From NCBI GenBank assembly GCA_003282965.1, contig QBYF01000005.1:1-64000 (forward strand): 64,000 bases of DNA, read 5' to 3'. This stretch comes from Pelagibacteraceae bacterium AG-325-E13. GTDB lineage: Bacteria; Pseudomonadota; Alphaproteobacteria; Pelagibacterales; Pelagibacteraceae. Below the pieces are notes generated by a model. The model was given only the letters and a program-made list of their open reading frames with translations. It searched no databases and had not been told where the DNA came from. Every line of letters starts with the position of its first letter. Position 1 is the stretch's first letter. Below are positions 1-10,458 of the stretch, piece after piece. Position numbers and translations under genes: made by a program.

Positions 1-210
1 AAAAGAGAATATTACGAATTTTTTGGTTTAACTCCAGAAAAATTAAAGTTTGCAAATAAAGATGCTCTGATCATGCATCCTGGACCAATGAATAGAGGTG
101 TAGAAATAGATACTAAATTAGCTGATGATATTAATGTAAGTTTGGTAAAAGAACAGGTTGAACTAGGAGTTGCAGTAAGGATGGCTTGTTTAAAAACGTA
201 TTGTAAATAA
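1..210 (+). CDS. pyrB: Aspartate carbamoyltransferase catalytic subunit, C-terminal part (5' truncated by window)
   Basis: Frame 1 reads [43 protein letters not shown]...[19 protein letters not shown] is an ATCase C-terminal signature; followed directly by pyrC. Confidence 0.9.
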   Translation, partial: KREYYEFFGLTPEKLKFANKDALIMHPGPMNRGVEIDTKLADDINVSLVKEQVELGVAVRMACLKTYCK

Positions 211-1500
211 ATGAGTGAAAAAATTTTTATAAATGCACGTATCATAGACCCTTCACAAAAAATAGATGAGATAGGTTCTCTAATTTTAGATAAAAAAGGT
301 AAGGTAAAAGCAATTGGAAAAAATGTTAAAAAATCTGAGGCTGAGACTTCTGCTGAAATTTTCGATATTAAAGGGAATGTACTTATTCCAGGAATAGTAG
401 ATATGAAAGCTTTTGTAGGTGAGCCTGGATACGAATATAAAGAAAATTTTAGAACTCTGAGCAAAGCTGCCTTAGCTGGAGGCGTTACATCTATTGTAAC
501 AATGCCAAATACTAAGCCAGTTATAGACAATGTTTCAATGGTAGACTTCATTATAAGAAGAGGAAGAGACAAAGCGGCAGTTAATCTCTTCCCGTGCGCC
601 TCGATTACAAAGCAAACTGAGGGAAAATTGATGACAGAATTTGGTTTACTTTCTTTAAGAGGAATAATTGGGTTTAGCGATGTAAATAAAACAATTCAAA
701 ATACAGAATTAATGGCAAGGATTATGGATTACGCCTCTGACTTAGGGGTATTAATTATGCAGCATGCTGAAGATTTTGAACTATCAAAAAATTCTTGTAT
801 CAATGATGGTGAAATAGCAACAAGATTAGGTCTAGAGGGAGTTTCTCAAATAGCAGAAAAAATTATTATTGAAAGGGATCTCTCTTTATTAAGTGAGTAT
901 CCATGCAGGTATCATATAAATCAAATCTCTTCAAAGAAATCTCTAGAAGTTATTAAAAAAAATAAAGATAATGGAAAAAAATTTAGCGTTGGTGTCTCTA
1001 TCAACAATCTTTCTTTAAATGAAAATGATATTGGTGAATTTAGAACTTTTTTGAAATTATCCCCTCCTTTAAGATTAGAAGAAGATAGGGTATCTCTCGT
1101 AAAAGGTATAAAAGATAATCTAATTGATGTTATAGTCTCTGATCACATACCTGAGGACGAAGAAAGTAAAAGATTGCCATTTGCTCAAGCAGCAACAGGG
1201 GCTATAGGTATTGAAACTTTATTGCCTCTAGCTTTAGAAATGCATCATAATGAGTCACTTCCTTTAAATAAAATTGTTGAAACATTAACAATTAATCCTT
1301 CTAAAATTTTACAAATTAATAAAGGAACCTTAAAAAAGGGTTCAGATGGTGATATATGTATTCTTGATCTAGATGCGCCTTGGATAGTTAAAGCAGAAAA
1401 CCTAAAATCAAAATCTAAAAATACTGCTATTGAGGGCAGAAAGTTACAGGGGAAAGTTCTAATGACATTCTTAAATGGAGAATTAGTTTTTAACCAATAA
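211..1500 (+). CDS. pyrC: Dihydroorotase (multifunctional-type)
   Basis: ORF 429 aa; amidohydrolase features (GNVLIPGIVDMKAFVGEPGYEYKE, SDHIPEDEESK); adjacent to pyrB. Confidence 0.88.
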   Translation: MSEKIFINARIIDPSQKIDEIGSLILDKKGKVKAIGKNVKKSEAETSAEIFDIKGNVLIPGIVDMKAFVGEPGYEYKENFRTLSKAALAGGVTSIVTMPNTKPVIDNVSMVDFIIRRGRDKAAVNLFPCASITKQTEGKLMTEFGLLSLRGIIGFSDVNKTIQNTELMARIMDYASDLGVLIMQHAEDFELSKNSCINDGEIATRLGLEGVSQIAEKIIIERDLSLLSEYPCRYHINQISSKKSLEVIKKNKDNGKKFSVGVSINNLSLNENDIGEFRTFLKLSPPLRLEEDRVSLVKGIKDNLIDVIVSDHIPEDEESKRLPFAQAATGAIGIETLLPLALEMHHNESLPLNKIVETLTINPSKILQINKGTLKKGSDGDICILDLDAPWIVKAENLKSKSKNTAIEGRKLQGKVLMTFLNGELVFNQ

Positions 1501-2081
1501 TGAATCTAGAATTAATTATAGTTTTGTTTTACTCTTATTTTTTAGGATCAATACCGTTCGGTTTAATAATTACTAAAATTTTTCTAAAAAAAGATATTAG
1601 AACTGTTGGTTCTGGTAATATAGGTACAACTAATGTCCTAAGAACAGGAAATAAATCTTTAGCATTTGCAACACTTATATTTGATATTTTAAAAGGGTAT
1701 TTTTCTGTTCTTATTACTTTAAAATTTTTTAATGATTTAATTTATTTTTCGGCATTAATTTGTTTTATCGCTCATATATTTCCTATTTGGTTAAAATTTA
1801 AAGGAGGAAAAGGTGTGGCTACTTACTTAGGAATTATTATAGCATTATCTTTTGAATTTGGAATTATATTTTGCATCGTCTGGTTATTAACATCTTTTAT
1901 TTTTAGATATTCTTCGCTAGCATCAATGGTTGGTGGTTTAGTTGTTTTTACCTATTCGATAATTTTAGATAATGCGACTCTTAGTATTTTTTTATTTATA
2001 ATTTTCATAATAATTCTTTATACCCATAGGCACAATATTGTTAGATTGAAAGATTCTAAGGAGACTAAGATCAAGTTATAA
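1500..2081 (+). CDS. plsY: Glycerol-3-phosphate acyltransferase PlsY
   Basis: 193 aa membrane protein; SYFLGSIPFGLIITK, GSGNIGTTNVLRTGNK, KFKGGKGVATYLG motifs. Confidence 0.93.
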   Translation: MNLELIIVLFYSYFLGSIPFGLIITKIFLKKDIRTVGSGNIGTTNVLRTGNKSLAFATLIFDILKGYFSVLITLKFFNDLIYFSALICFIAHIFPIWLKFKGGKGVATYLGIIIALSFEFGIIFCIVWLLTSFIFRYSSLASMVGGLVVFTYSIILDNATLSIFLFIIFIIILYTHRHNIVRLKDSKETKIKL

Positions 2082-2151
2082 TTCCTGTCTTTACTATCTT
2101 TTGAATATAAAATTTGACAAATTCAATTTTATTTGAAAGTAAAATAAAATA

Positions 2152-4722
2152 ATGAATTTAGTAATAGTTGAAAGTCCAGCAAAAGCTAAAACTATTAATA
2201 AATATTTAGGGAAAGATTATTTAGTTTTAGCTAGTTATGGACATATAAGAGATTTGCCTTCTAAGAATGGATCTGTTGATCCTGAAAATAAATTTGAAAT
2301 GCAATGGGAAATTGACTCGTTTTCAAAAAAATATCTTAAGGAAATAACTAATGCAGCTGAAGATTCTGATAAAATAATCTTGGCAACTGATCCAGACCGT
2401 GAAGGAGAAGCAATTGCTTGGCACGTAAAAAAAGTTTTGGAGTCAAAAAAATTACTTAAAGGAAAAGATTTAGAAAGAGTGGTGTTTAATGAGATAACTA
2501 AAAAAGCAATATTAGAAGCAATAAAAAATCCTAGAGAAATACATTTGCCTTTAGTGGAGGCTTATTTAGCTAGAAGAGCGTTGGATTATCTTGTTGGTTT
2601 TAATATATCTCCAATACTTTGGACGAAACTACCTGGATCAAAATCAGCAGGAAGAGTTCAATCTGTCGCATTAAAATTAATAACAGAAAGAGAAAAAGAA
2701 ATTGAGTTATTTAAACCAGAAGAATATTGGACTTTAACTTCAGATTTTACGAATAAAGATAATAAAAATATTTTATCTAAATTAAGTTTATATGATGGAA
2801 AAAAAATTGAACGGTTTACATTTAAAAATAAAAATGAAATCAATCAAGCTATAGCCGTAATTAATAAATCAAAATTTATAATAAAAGATGTGAATACAAA
2901 AGTATTTAAGAGAAATCCATTAGCGCCATTCACTACTTCAACATTACAACAGACGGCCTCTGGTAAGTTTGGTTTTGGGGCGTCTAGAACTATGCAAATA
3001 GCTCAAAGATTATACCAAGGAATAGATATTGAAGGAGAGACTACAGGCTTAATTACTTATATGAGAACTGATGGAACAAACATTTCACAAGAAGCTATAG
3101 ATGAGTTTAGGAATTTAATTAAAAAAGATTTTGGCAATGAATTTTTACCTGCTCAACCTAATAGTTACACTGGAAAGAAAGCAAAAAATGCACAAGAAGC
3201 CCATGAAGCTATAAGACCGACCGATGTTAAAAGAAAACCAAGTGAAATAAAAAAATATGTGAACGCAGATCAATATAAACTTTATGAATTAATATGGAGC
3301 AGAGCTCTTTCTTCTCAAATGAATCCTGCAGAATTTGATAGAAACACTATTCTTATTTCAACTAAAGATAACAATATAAATTTCAGAGCAAGTGGTTCTA
3401 TAATTAAGTTTGAAGGATTTTTAAAAGTTTATCAGGTTCAAGAAACAGATGAAGATGCTAAAAATATATTGCCTGAAGTTAAGACTGGTGAAGAAATAAG
3501 TATACTTAAATTAAACGATGAACAACATTTTACTGATCCGCCACCTAGATACTCAGAAGCAAGCTTAGTGAAAAAAATGGAGGAATTAGGGATTGGAAGA
3601 CCGTCAACTTATGCAAGTATTATATCAGTATTATCAACTAGAAATTATGTAGAACAAATAAACAAGCGATTTCACCCCACAGATAGAGGAAAATTGATAT
3701 CAGCTTTTCTCGAAAAGTTATTTTCTAAGTATGTTGATTATAACTTTACAGCAGATCTGGAGAATCAACTAGATGAAATCACCAGTGGAAAAATTGAATG
3801 GGTGGAAGTTTTAAATAATTTCTGGAAAGATTTCTACGAAAACGTAGGAAAAGTAAAAGAAAAAAGAACCCGTGAAGTTTTAGATCTATTAAATGAAAGT
3901 CTAGGAGCGCTCATATTTGATAGAGACTCCAATGACTCTATAGATAGAAAATGCAAATTATGCTCTAACGGAGAACTAAGTCTTAAAAATAGTTTTAGAG
4001 GGGGTGCGTTTATAGGTTGCTCTAATTATCCTGAATGTAAATTTACACGACCTCTATCAAAAGTAAAAGCCGCTGCTCAGTATAATTTAGCTGAACCAAA
4101 ATTATTAGGGCAAAATGATTTTGGTAAAGATATATATTTAAAGAATGGAAGATTTGGTCCCTATTTACAATATGAAAAAGAATTAGAAAATATTGAAGCA
4201 AAGCCAAAAAAAGGAAGAAAGAAGAAAAAAAAAGATAATGATCATCTTCGAAATGTTTCAATTCCAAAAGGAATTGAAGTTGATAATGTTAATTTAGATC
4301 AAGCAAAATTTCTTTGCTCTCTTCCAAAAGTTTTAGGTCAAAACCCAGATACGGGAAAAGACATAACGCTAAACTCCGGAAGATTTGGCCCTTATCTTAA
4401 ATGTGAAAATAAATCAGCAAGATTAGAAAATGTTGAAGAAATTTTTACAATAGGGTTGAACAGAGCAGTAACTATGATTGCTGAAGCAAAACCCGGGCGT
4501 ATATCCTCATCAATGATTAAAGATCTAGGCGAACATCCTGAAGATAAAAAACCAGTAAGAGTAATGAAAGGTCAATTTGGTCCGTATATTAAATATAAAT
4601 CTTTGAACGCCACTATCCCTGAAGAAAAAGATCCAAATGATTTGACAATGGAGGATGCTTTGATTTTAATAGAAAAAAGAAGAGAATATGATAAAACTAA
4701 AAAGAAAAAGAGGAGAAAATGA
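2152..4722 (+). CDS. topA: DNA topoisomerase I
   Basis: 856 aa; MNLVIVESPAKAKTINKYLG, ATDPDREGEAIAWH, TYMRTDGTNIS; Zn finger CKLC...CSNYPEC and C-terminal GRFGPY repeats. Confidence 0.98.
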   Translation: MNLVIVESPAKAKTINKYLGKDYLVLASYGHIRDLPSKNGSVDPENKFEMQWEIDSFSKKYLKEITNAAEDSDKIILATDPDREGEAIAWHVKKVLESKKLLKGKDLERVVFNEITKKAILEAIKNPREIHLPLVEAYLARRALDYLVGFNISPILWTKLPGSKSAGRVQSVALKLITEREKEIELFKPEEYWTLTSDFTNKDNKNILSKLSLYDGKKIERFTFKNKNEINQAIAVINKSKFIIKDVNTKVFKRNPLAPFTTSTLQQTASGKFGFGASRTMQIAQRLYQGIDIEGETTGLITYMRTDGTNISQEAIDEFRNLIKKDFGNEFLPAQPNSYTGKKAKNAQEAHEAIRPTDVKRKPSEIKKYVNADQYKLYELIWSRALSSQMNPAEFDRNTILISTKDNNINFRASGSIIKFEGFLKVYQVQETDEDAKNILPEVKTGEEISILKLNDEQHFTDPPPRYSEASLVKKMEELGIGRPSTYASIISVLSTRNYVEQINKRFHPTDRGKLISAFLEKLFSKYVDYNFTADLENQLDEITSGKIEWVEVLNNFWKDFYENVGKVKEKRTREVLDLLNESLGALIFDRDSNDSIDRKCKLCSNGELSLKNSFRGGAFIGCSNYPECKFTRPLSKVKAAAQYNLAEPKLLGQNDFGKDIYLKNGRFGPYLQYEKELENIEAKPKKGRKKKKKDNDHLRNVSIPKGIEVDNVNLDQAKFLCSLPKVLGQNPDTGKDITLNSGRFGPYLKCENKSARLENVEEIFTIGLNRAVTMIAEAKPGRISSSMIKDLGEHPEDKKPVRVMKGQFGPYIKYKSLNATIPEEKDPNDLTMEDALILIEKRREYDKTKKKKRRK

Positions 4723-4970
4723 AAAAATTTATTACATTAATAATAGTATCATTATCTTTTAATAATTTAGCAGGTGCAGCAGAAAACTGCCAAAAATACA
4801 ATACTATTCTACAAAGTAAGAAATTTAAAGAATGCCTTGCTGAAGGTGGTAATGTCACAAAACAAAATAAAAATTTAGATAACGCTAAGGGTGCAGCTAA
4901 AAAAGTATTAGGTAAGTTAAATACTGACTCAAAGTTAACAGATTATATTAAAAAAAAAATGGGTAAATGA
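4719..4970 (+). CDS. Small secreted protein of unknown function
   Basis: 83 aa with N-terminal signal-peptide-like segment; ATGA overlaps with topA and with the next ORF. Confidence 0.65.
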   Translation: MKKFITLIIVSLSFNNLAGAAENCQKYNTILQSKKFKECLAEGGNVTKQNKNLDNAKGAAKKVLGKLNTDSKLTDYIKKKMGK

Positions 4971-5431
4971 GTTCTTTAGAAAAAAAATTAATAGAACTTA
5001 ATATAAAACTACCAGAACCAAAAGATCCAGTCGGCGCATACGTAGCAAGTAAGATAGTAGGTAATTTACTTTACATATCAGGTCAAATTTCTGTTGACTC
5101 AAAAGGCAATCTTATAAAGGGGAAACTAGGAAAAGATTTAACCGTTGAACAAGGATACGAAGCAGCAAAAAGATGCGGTTTAGCTATAATTTCGCAAGTA
5201 AAAAAGGCATGCAATAACGATTTATCAAAAGTAAATTCGTGCATTAAATTGGCAGGTTATGTTAATTCAACTGATGATTTCATTGATCAGCCTAAAGTTA
5301 TTAATGGAGCCTCTGAGATAATTTCTAAAGTATTTGACAATAAGGGATTGCACACTAGAGCTGCAATTAGTTCAAATAGTTTACCTTTGGGTGTAGCAGT
5401 AGAAGTTGATGCGATATTTGAAATTAATTAA
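4967..5431 (+). CDS. RidA/YjgF/UK114 family protein
   Basis: 154 aa; VGNLLYISGQIS, LPLGVAVEVDAIFEIN typical of the RidA family. Confidence 0.88.
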   Translation: MSSLEKKLIELNIKLPEPKDPVGAYVASKIVGNLLYISGQISVDSKGNLIKGKLGKDLTVEQGYEAAKRCGLAIISQVKKACNNDLSKVNSCIKLAGYVNSTDDFIDQPKVINGASEIISKVFDNKGLHTRAAISSNSLPLGVAVEVDAIFEIN

Positions 5432-6734
5432 TATCTGGTCTACCTATAGAGTAATATTTAATCTTTTTATCTCTCATTTGATCTAAATTATATAAATTCC
5501 TTAGATCATAAATTCTTAAATTTCTATTTTTGTTTATCTTCTTAAAATCGATAGATTTAAATTCATCCCATTCAGTTAGTACGATAATTAAGTCAGCATT
5601 TTTACAATTATTCTTTATATTGTTTTCATATTTACAATTTTTAATTTTTGAAAACTCCTTTTTTTTACCTGAAGGATCATAATAAGAGACAATTGCTCCT
5701 TTTTTACAAAGATAAGGTATCATTTTCAGACTTGTTGAATCTCTCATATCATCTGTGTTTGGTTTAAATGTAACTCCTAGAAAAGCTATTTTTTTATTTT
5801 TAATATTAGTGCCAATTATTTTATGAATTCTTTTGGTATGTAAATTCACTCTATTTTGATTAGACCTAATAACTGATTTAACAATTGAAAGATTTATTTT
5901 ATTTTTGTCTGCAATAGAAACTAACCCTTTAGTATCTTTAGGGAAACATGAGCCTCCATAAGCTGGACCTGCTCTTAAAAATCTACTTCCTATTCTATTG
6001 TCAGAGCCTATTCCTAACGAAATATCCTCAATGTTAACTCCCGTTTTTTCGCATAAATTTGATATTTCATTTATAAATGTAATTTTTGTAGCCAGAAAAG
6101 CATTAGAGGCATACTTAATTAATTCTGCTCCCCTTCTAGATGTCGTAAAAAATTTAGCACCTTTGCTTATTAAAGGAGTGTAAAGGGCTCTCATTTTTTT
6201 AAATACTTTTTTATTATTTGAACCGATAACTATTCTATCAGGATATCTAAAATCTCTAATCGCATCACCCTCTCTTAAAAATTCAGGGTTAGAAATTACT
6301 TCAAAATTTTTATTCTTTTTAACTTTTCGAATTATTTTTTCTATTTCATCGCCCGTTCCAATAGGAACAGTTGATTTTGTTACAATAATTTTTTTATTTT
6401 TTGTTGAAGAAATGATTTCTTTTATCGATTTATAAACATAAGACAGGTCTACTTTAAGGGAACCCTTTTTAGTTGGGGTGCCAACACAAATAAAGATTAT
6501 ATCTGAAGAATTAACAGCTCTTTTTAAATCTGTTGTAAATATCAACCTTTTAGATAAATAATTTTTTTTAATTAATTCATTTAAACCAGGTTCATAAATA
6601 GGCGAAATACCTGAATTTAATTTATTTATTTTGGAAACATCTTTATCAACACAATATACTTGATTTCCTATATCGGCAAAACAAGTACCGCTTACCAAAC
6701 CAACATAACCAGTTCCTATCATACATAATTTCAT
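5424..6734 (-). CDS. ugd: UDP-glucose 6-dehydrogenase
   Basis: 436 aa; MKLCMIGTGYVGLVSGTCFADIGN, PAYGGSCFPKDTKGL, GVTFKPNTDDMRDS. Confidence 0.95.
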   Translation of the reverse strand: MKLCMIGTGYVGLVSGTCFADIGNQVYCVDKDVSKINKLNSGISPIYEPGLNELIKKNYLSKRLIFTTDLKRAVNSSDIIFICVGTPTKKGSLKVDLSYVYKSIKEIISSTKNKKIIVTKSTVPIGTGDEIEKIIRKVKKNKNFEVISNPEFLREGDAIRDFRYPDRIVIGSNNKKVFKKMRALYTPLISKGAKFFTTSRRGAELIKYASNAFLATKITFINEISNLCEKTGVNIEDISLGIGSDNRIGSRFLRAGPAYGGSCFPKDTKGLVSIADKNKINLSIVKSVIRSNQNRVNLHTKRIHKIIGTNIKNKKIAFLGVTFKPNTDDMRDSTSLKMIPYLCKKGAIVSYYDPSGKKKEFSKIKNCKYENNIKNNCKNADLIIVLTEWDEFKSIDFKKINKNRNLRIYDLRNLYNLDQMRDKKIKYYSIGRPDIN

Positions 6735-6741
6735 AATATTA

Positions 6742-7557
6742 TTATAATTTTGAAATTACTATGTTTGATTTAATGTAACTCTCAAGAGTTCCTGAGTCCA
6801 AATATTTTCCTCTAAAGATATTTGCATAGAATTTTTCACCTTTTTCAATTAACGTTTTGATTGCATCAGTTATATGTATCTCTCCACCTTTTCCTTTTTT
6901 TTGATTTTTTAAAACAAAAAGAATTTCTTTAGGTAAAATATATCTTCCAATTATGGCATAATTTGATGGCGCTTCTTTTAATTTAGGCTTTTCAATAACT
7001 TTATTAATAGTAAAAGAGTGTTTTTTTTTGTCTTTAACACCAAGAATTCCCCATCTAGAAACTGTTCTTCTTTCTACTTTTTTTGTTGCTATTATAGATC
7101 CTTTAGTTTTTTTATGTAAAGAAATCATTTCTCTGGAACAATTTTTCTTAACAATTAAATCATCAGCGAGAAGCATCAAAAAATGTTTTTCTTTTAAATA
7201 TTTTTTACATTTTAATACAGCGTCTCCTGTACCATTTGGTTTATTTTGATAAACAAATTTTATCATTTTTTGATATTTCTTAATTCTTTTGAAAATTTCT
7301 TTTATTTTTTTATCTTTTCTTTTCTTTTTTATTATTTTCTTGTAAAATTTGTCATTAAAAAAATAATTTTTTATAACAGGTCTATTTTTAGGAACGATAA
7401 AAATAAATTGCTTGATTCCAGCCTCAACACATTCTTCCATTATGTACTCTAAATTTGGCTTACCATTTAATGGTAATAACTCTTTTTGAATGACACTAGT
7501 TAAAGGCAACAATCTTGTTCCTAAACCTGCTAGTGGAATAATTGCTTGTTTTATCAT
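6742..7557 (-). CDS. galU: UTP-glucose-1-phosphate uridylyltransferase
   Basis: 271 aa; IPLAGLGTRLLPLTSVIQKELLPLNGKPNLEYIMEECVEAGI. Confidence 0.93.
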   Translation of the reverse strand: MIKQAIIPLAGLGTRLLPLTSVIQKELLPLNGKPNLEYIMEECVEAGIKQFIFIVPKNRPVIKNYFFNDKFYKKIIKKKRKDKKIKEIFKRIKKYQKMIKFVYQNKPNGTGDAVLKCKKYLKEKHFLMLLADDLIVKKNCSREMISLHKKTKGSIIATKKVERRTVSRWGILGVKDKKKHSFTINKVIEKPKLKEAPSNYAIIGRYILPKEILFVLKNQKKGKGGEIHITDAIKTLIEKGEKFYANIFRGKYLDSGTLESYIKSNIVISKL

Positions 7558-7595
7558 ATGATTCTTTTAATACTTAATACCATTACAGTAAATAG

Positions 7596-8411
7596 ATGAA
7601 AATATTTAAAAGTAAACATAAATTACAAAAAGAGATTTTAAATATCAAAAATATATCTTTTGTACCTACAATGGGTGGTTTGCATAAAGGTCATATATCG
7701 TTAATTAAAAAATCAAAAAATTTTAACGGTAAAACATTAGTTTCAATTTTTGTAAACCCCAAGCAATTTAACAAAAAACAAGATTTTCTTAAATATCCAC
7801 GCAACCTAACAAAAGATTTGATATTATTAAAACGTTTAAAAGTTGATTATATTTATCTTCCATCTTTAAAAGATATTTTTTCATTTAAAGTTAAAAATAA
7901 AATATATCTAGATAAATTCTCTAAAAAACTATGTGGTAAATCAAGAAAAGGTCATTTTAAAGGGGTTTTAAATATTGTAAATAGATTTTTAGATTTAATA
8001 AAACCTAAACATATCATTTTAGGGGTTAAAGACTTTCAGCAATCTTATTTGATTACCAAACATATATTAAAGAGAAATATAAATACAAAAGTGATTAATT
8101 GTAAAACTGTAAGGGAAAAAAATGGTGTAGCATGTTCTACCAGAAATAAAAATTTAAGTAAAAATCAATTTAGAATAGCTTCAAAAACAATTAGATATTT
8201 GAAAAATAATAAAAGATCAATTAGGAAAAAATTATCGAATTTTAACTCTGCAAACATTAAAAGAAATCTTAAAAATTTTGGAGTAACTAAAATTGACTAC
8301 ATAAAGCTATTTAATTCAAAAACACTTACAAGGCCAAGGAGCAACAGAGAAAATTTTAAAATTTTTATTGCTTTTTATCTGAATAAAACAAGATTAATTG
8401 ATAATATTTAG
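7596..8411 (+). CDS. panC: Pantoate-beta-alanine ligase
   Basis: 271 aa; FVPTMGGLHKGHISLI, VSIFVNPKQFN, KDFQQ. Confidence 0.92.
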   Translation: MKIFKSKHKLQKEILNIKNISFVPTMGGLHKGHISLIKKSKNFNGKTLVSIFVNPKQFNKKQDFLKYPRNLTKDLILLKRLKVDYIYLPSLKDIFSFKVKNKIYLDKFSKKLCGKSRKGHFKGVLNIVNRFLDLIKPKHIILGVKDFQQSYLITKHILKRNINTKVINCKTVREKNGVACSTRNKNLSKNQFRIASKTIRYLKNNKRSIRKKLSNFNSANIKRNLKNFGVTKIDYIKLFNSKTLTRPRSNRENFKIFIAFYLNKTRLIDNI

Positions 8412-9841
8412 TTAAGAAAATAATAGGATCCTAAGCCTAGAAAAGACAAAAAACCAATCACATCTGTTATAGTGGTCACAAACACACTGGAGGCTAAAGC
8501 AGGGTCAATATTCATTTTTTTTAAAGCTACAGGCACAAGAATTCCAAATAGACCAGCAACAATCATATTTAAAACCATAGATACAGCAATCAACAATGAC
8601 AGATTTATTTCTTTAAACCAAAGATGGACTATTACTGCAGTTATAATTGCAAAAATAATTCCATTTAAAATCCCAATAATAAATTCTTTACCTACGACTC
8701 TATTGAAATTACTCGTTGATAATTCTTTTTTTGCGATAGCTCTTATGGTTACGGCTAAAGTCTGCATTCCTGCATTTCCACCCATTGATGCAACAATTGG
8801 CATTAAAAAAGCTAAAGCAACCATTTGTTCTATTGAAGCTCCAAAATTACTTATTACCCAAGTTGCAAGTAATGCTGTAAAAAGATTCAATAATAACCAA
8901 TTGAATCTTCGTTTAGTTTTAACAATTACTGTATCTGTTATTTCTTCGTCACCAACTCCTGCTAATCTTAAAGCATCTTCTTCAGCTTCTTCCTGAACAA
9001 CGGTTACCACATCGTCTGCAGTAATCATGCCTACAAGTTTGTTATCTTTATTTACAACACCTGCAGAGATCAGGTTATAACTTTCAAAGGTATGCCCTAC
9101 CTCTTCTTTATCCATATTAACTGAAATTAAAACTGGCATCTCTGTCATTATAGAATTCATTTTGGAGTCCCTAGAAGTTCTTAATACTCTGGATGAAGGA
9201 ACAGTTCCTACAGGTTTAAATTCATTGTCAACAATAAAAATTTCTAAAAATTCTTTAGGAAGATCTTTATTTTCTCTTAAATAATCTATTGTTTGTCCTA
9301 CACTCCAGTTACTTGGGACTGCTGTAAACTCTCTCTGCATTATTCTTGCAGCAGAGTCTTCCGGATAACTTAATCCCTCTTCTAACAAAAATTTATCTTT
9401 AGGAGGTAATTTTTGTAAAACTTCTTCTTTTTTATTTTTTTCTAAATTTTCTAAAATCTTTATTGAGTCATCAGATTCTAATCTTTTTATAATATTTATA
9501 ATTGACTCTGTAGATAGAAGTTGAAGAACTTCACTTTGAATAGACTCGTTTAATTCAATAAAAATGTCAGGATCTATATTAAATTCTTCTAATTCAATAA
9601 GCTTTGTCCTTGTTTCATTTGATAGATTTTCTATAAGATTAGCTACATCTGACTCATGTAGATCTTTAAGTGTTTGATTGATAAATTTAATATCGGAACT
9701 TTGTATTTTTTCAGAAAAAGTATTAATAAACTCTTTATTAAAATCAAGATTGACCTTTTTATCTCCTGTTGATTTAACTAAAGTCATAAACACCTTTGAT
9801 TGTTTTTTGAGACTAATAGTCCATAAAATGATAAATTTCAA
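8408..9841 (-). CDS. mgtE: Magnesium transporter MgtE
   Basis: 477 aa; MgtE N domain, CBS pair, C-terminal MPIVASMGGNAGMQTLAVTIRA. Confidence 0.95.
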   Translation of the reverse strand: MKFIILWTISLKKQSKVFMTLVKSTGDKKVNLDFNKEFINTFSEKIQSSDIKFINQTLKDLHESDVANLIENLSNETRTKLIELEEFNIDPDIFIELNESIQSEVLQLLSTESIINIIKRLESDDSIKILENLEKNKKEEVLQKLPPKDKFLLEEGLSYPEDSAARIMQREFTAVPSNWSVGQTIDYLRENKDLPKEFLEIFIVDNEFKPVGTVPSSRVLRTSRDSKMNSIMTEMPVLISVNMDKEEVGHTFESYNLISAGVVNKDNKLVGMITADDVVTVVQEEAEEDALRLAGVGDEEITDTVIVKTKRRFNWLLLNLFTALLATWVISNFGASIEQMVALAFLMPIVASMGGNAGMQTLAVTIRAIAKKELSTSNFNRVVGKEFIIGILNGIIFAIITAVIVHLWFKEINLSLLIAVSMVLNMIVAGLFGILVPVALKKMNIDPALASSVFVTTITDVIGFLSFLGLGSYYFLN

Positions 9842-9846
9842 ACTAA

Positions 9847-10458
9847 ATGAGCATAGAAATAAAAATTAGTAAAAGACGTATTTCCTATAAAAATGCCATG
9901 AAAGTTCTTTTAAAACGCGTTGATAAAATAAAAGCAAATAAAGGGAAAGAATTATTATGGATTTTAGAACACCCTACTACATTTACCGCAGGAATAAGAT
10001 CAACCGATAATGAGATTATTGATAAAAGAATTAAAATTATAAATACAAATAGAGGGGGTAAAACTACTTTACATAATCCAGGTCAAAAAATTGTTTATTT
10101 TGTCTTGGATTTAAATAAAAGAAAGAAGGACATAAGAAAACTAATCACAACAATAGAAAAAAGTATTATAGAATTTTTAAAAATTTATAAGATTCTAGGT
10201 AAGAGTGATAAAAAGAATATTGGTATCTGGGTAAATAAAAAGAAAATAGCTGCTATTGGCTTAAGAGTAAGTAAATGGGTTGCTTTTCATGGATGCTCAA
10301 TAAATATAAATAATAACCTGAAAGATTATTTAAAGATTGTTCCTTGTGGACTTGATAATCAAAAGATTACATCAATATATCAAGAAAAAAAAATAAAAAC
10401 AAAGAATGTAGAAAAAAAATTAGTAAAACTTTTCTTAAAAAATATTAGTAATATTTAA
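9847..10458 (+). CDS. lipB: Lipoyl(octanoyl) transferase
   Basis: 203 aa; NRGGKTTLHNPGQKIVYFVLDL, KKIAAIGLRVSKWVAFHGCSININN. Confidence 0.92.
   Translation: MSIEIKISKRRISYKNAMKVLLKRVDKIKANKGKELLWILEHPTTFTAGIRSTDNEIIDKRIKIINTNRGGKTTLHNPGQKIVYFVLDLNKRKKDIRKLITTIEKSIIEFLKIYKILGKSDKKNIGIWVNKKKIAAIGLRVSKWVAFHGCSININNNLKDYLKIVPCGLDNQKITSIYQEKKIKTKNVEKKLVKLFLKNISNI

Noticed and set aside
12-572. Minus-strand ORF 186 aa
   Set aside because: Antisense to pyrB/pyrC, which have clear family signatures; low-complexity shadow translation.
8472-8996. Plus-strand ORF 174 aa
   Set aside because: Antisense shadow of mgtE with no family signature.
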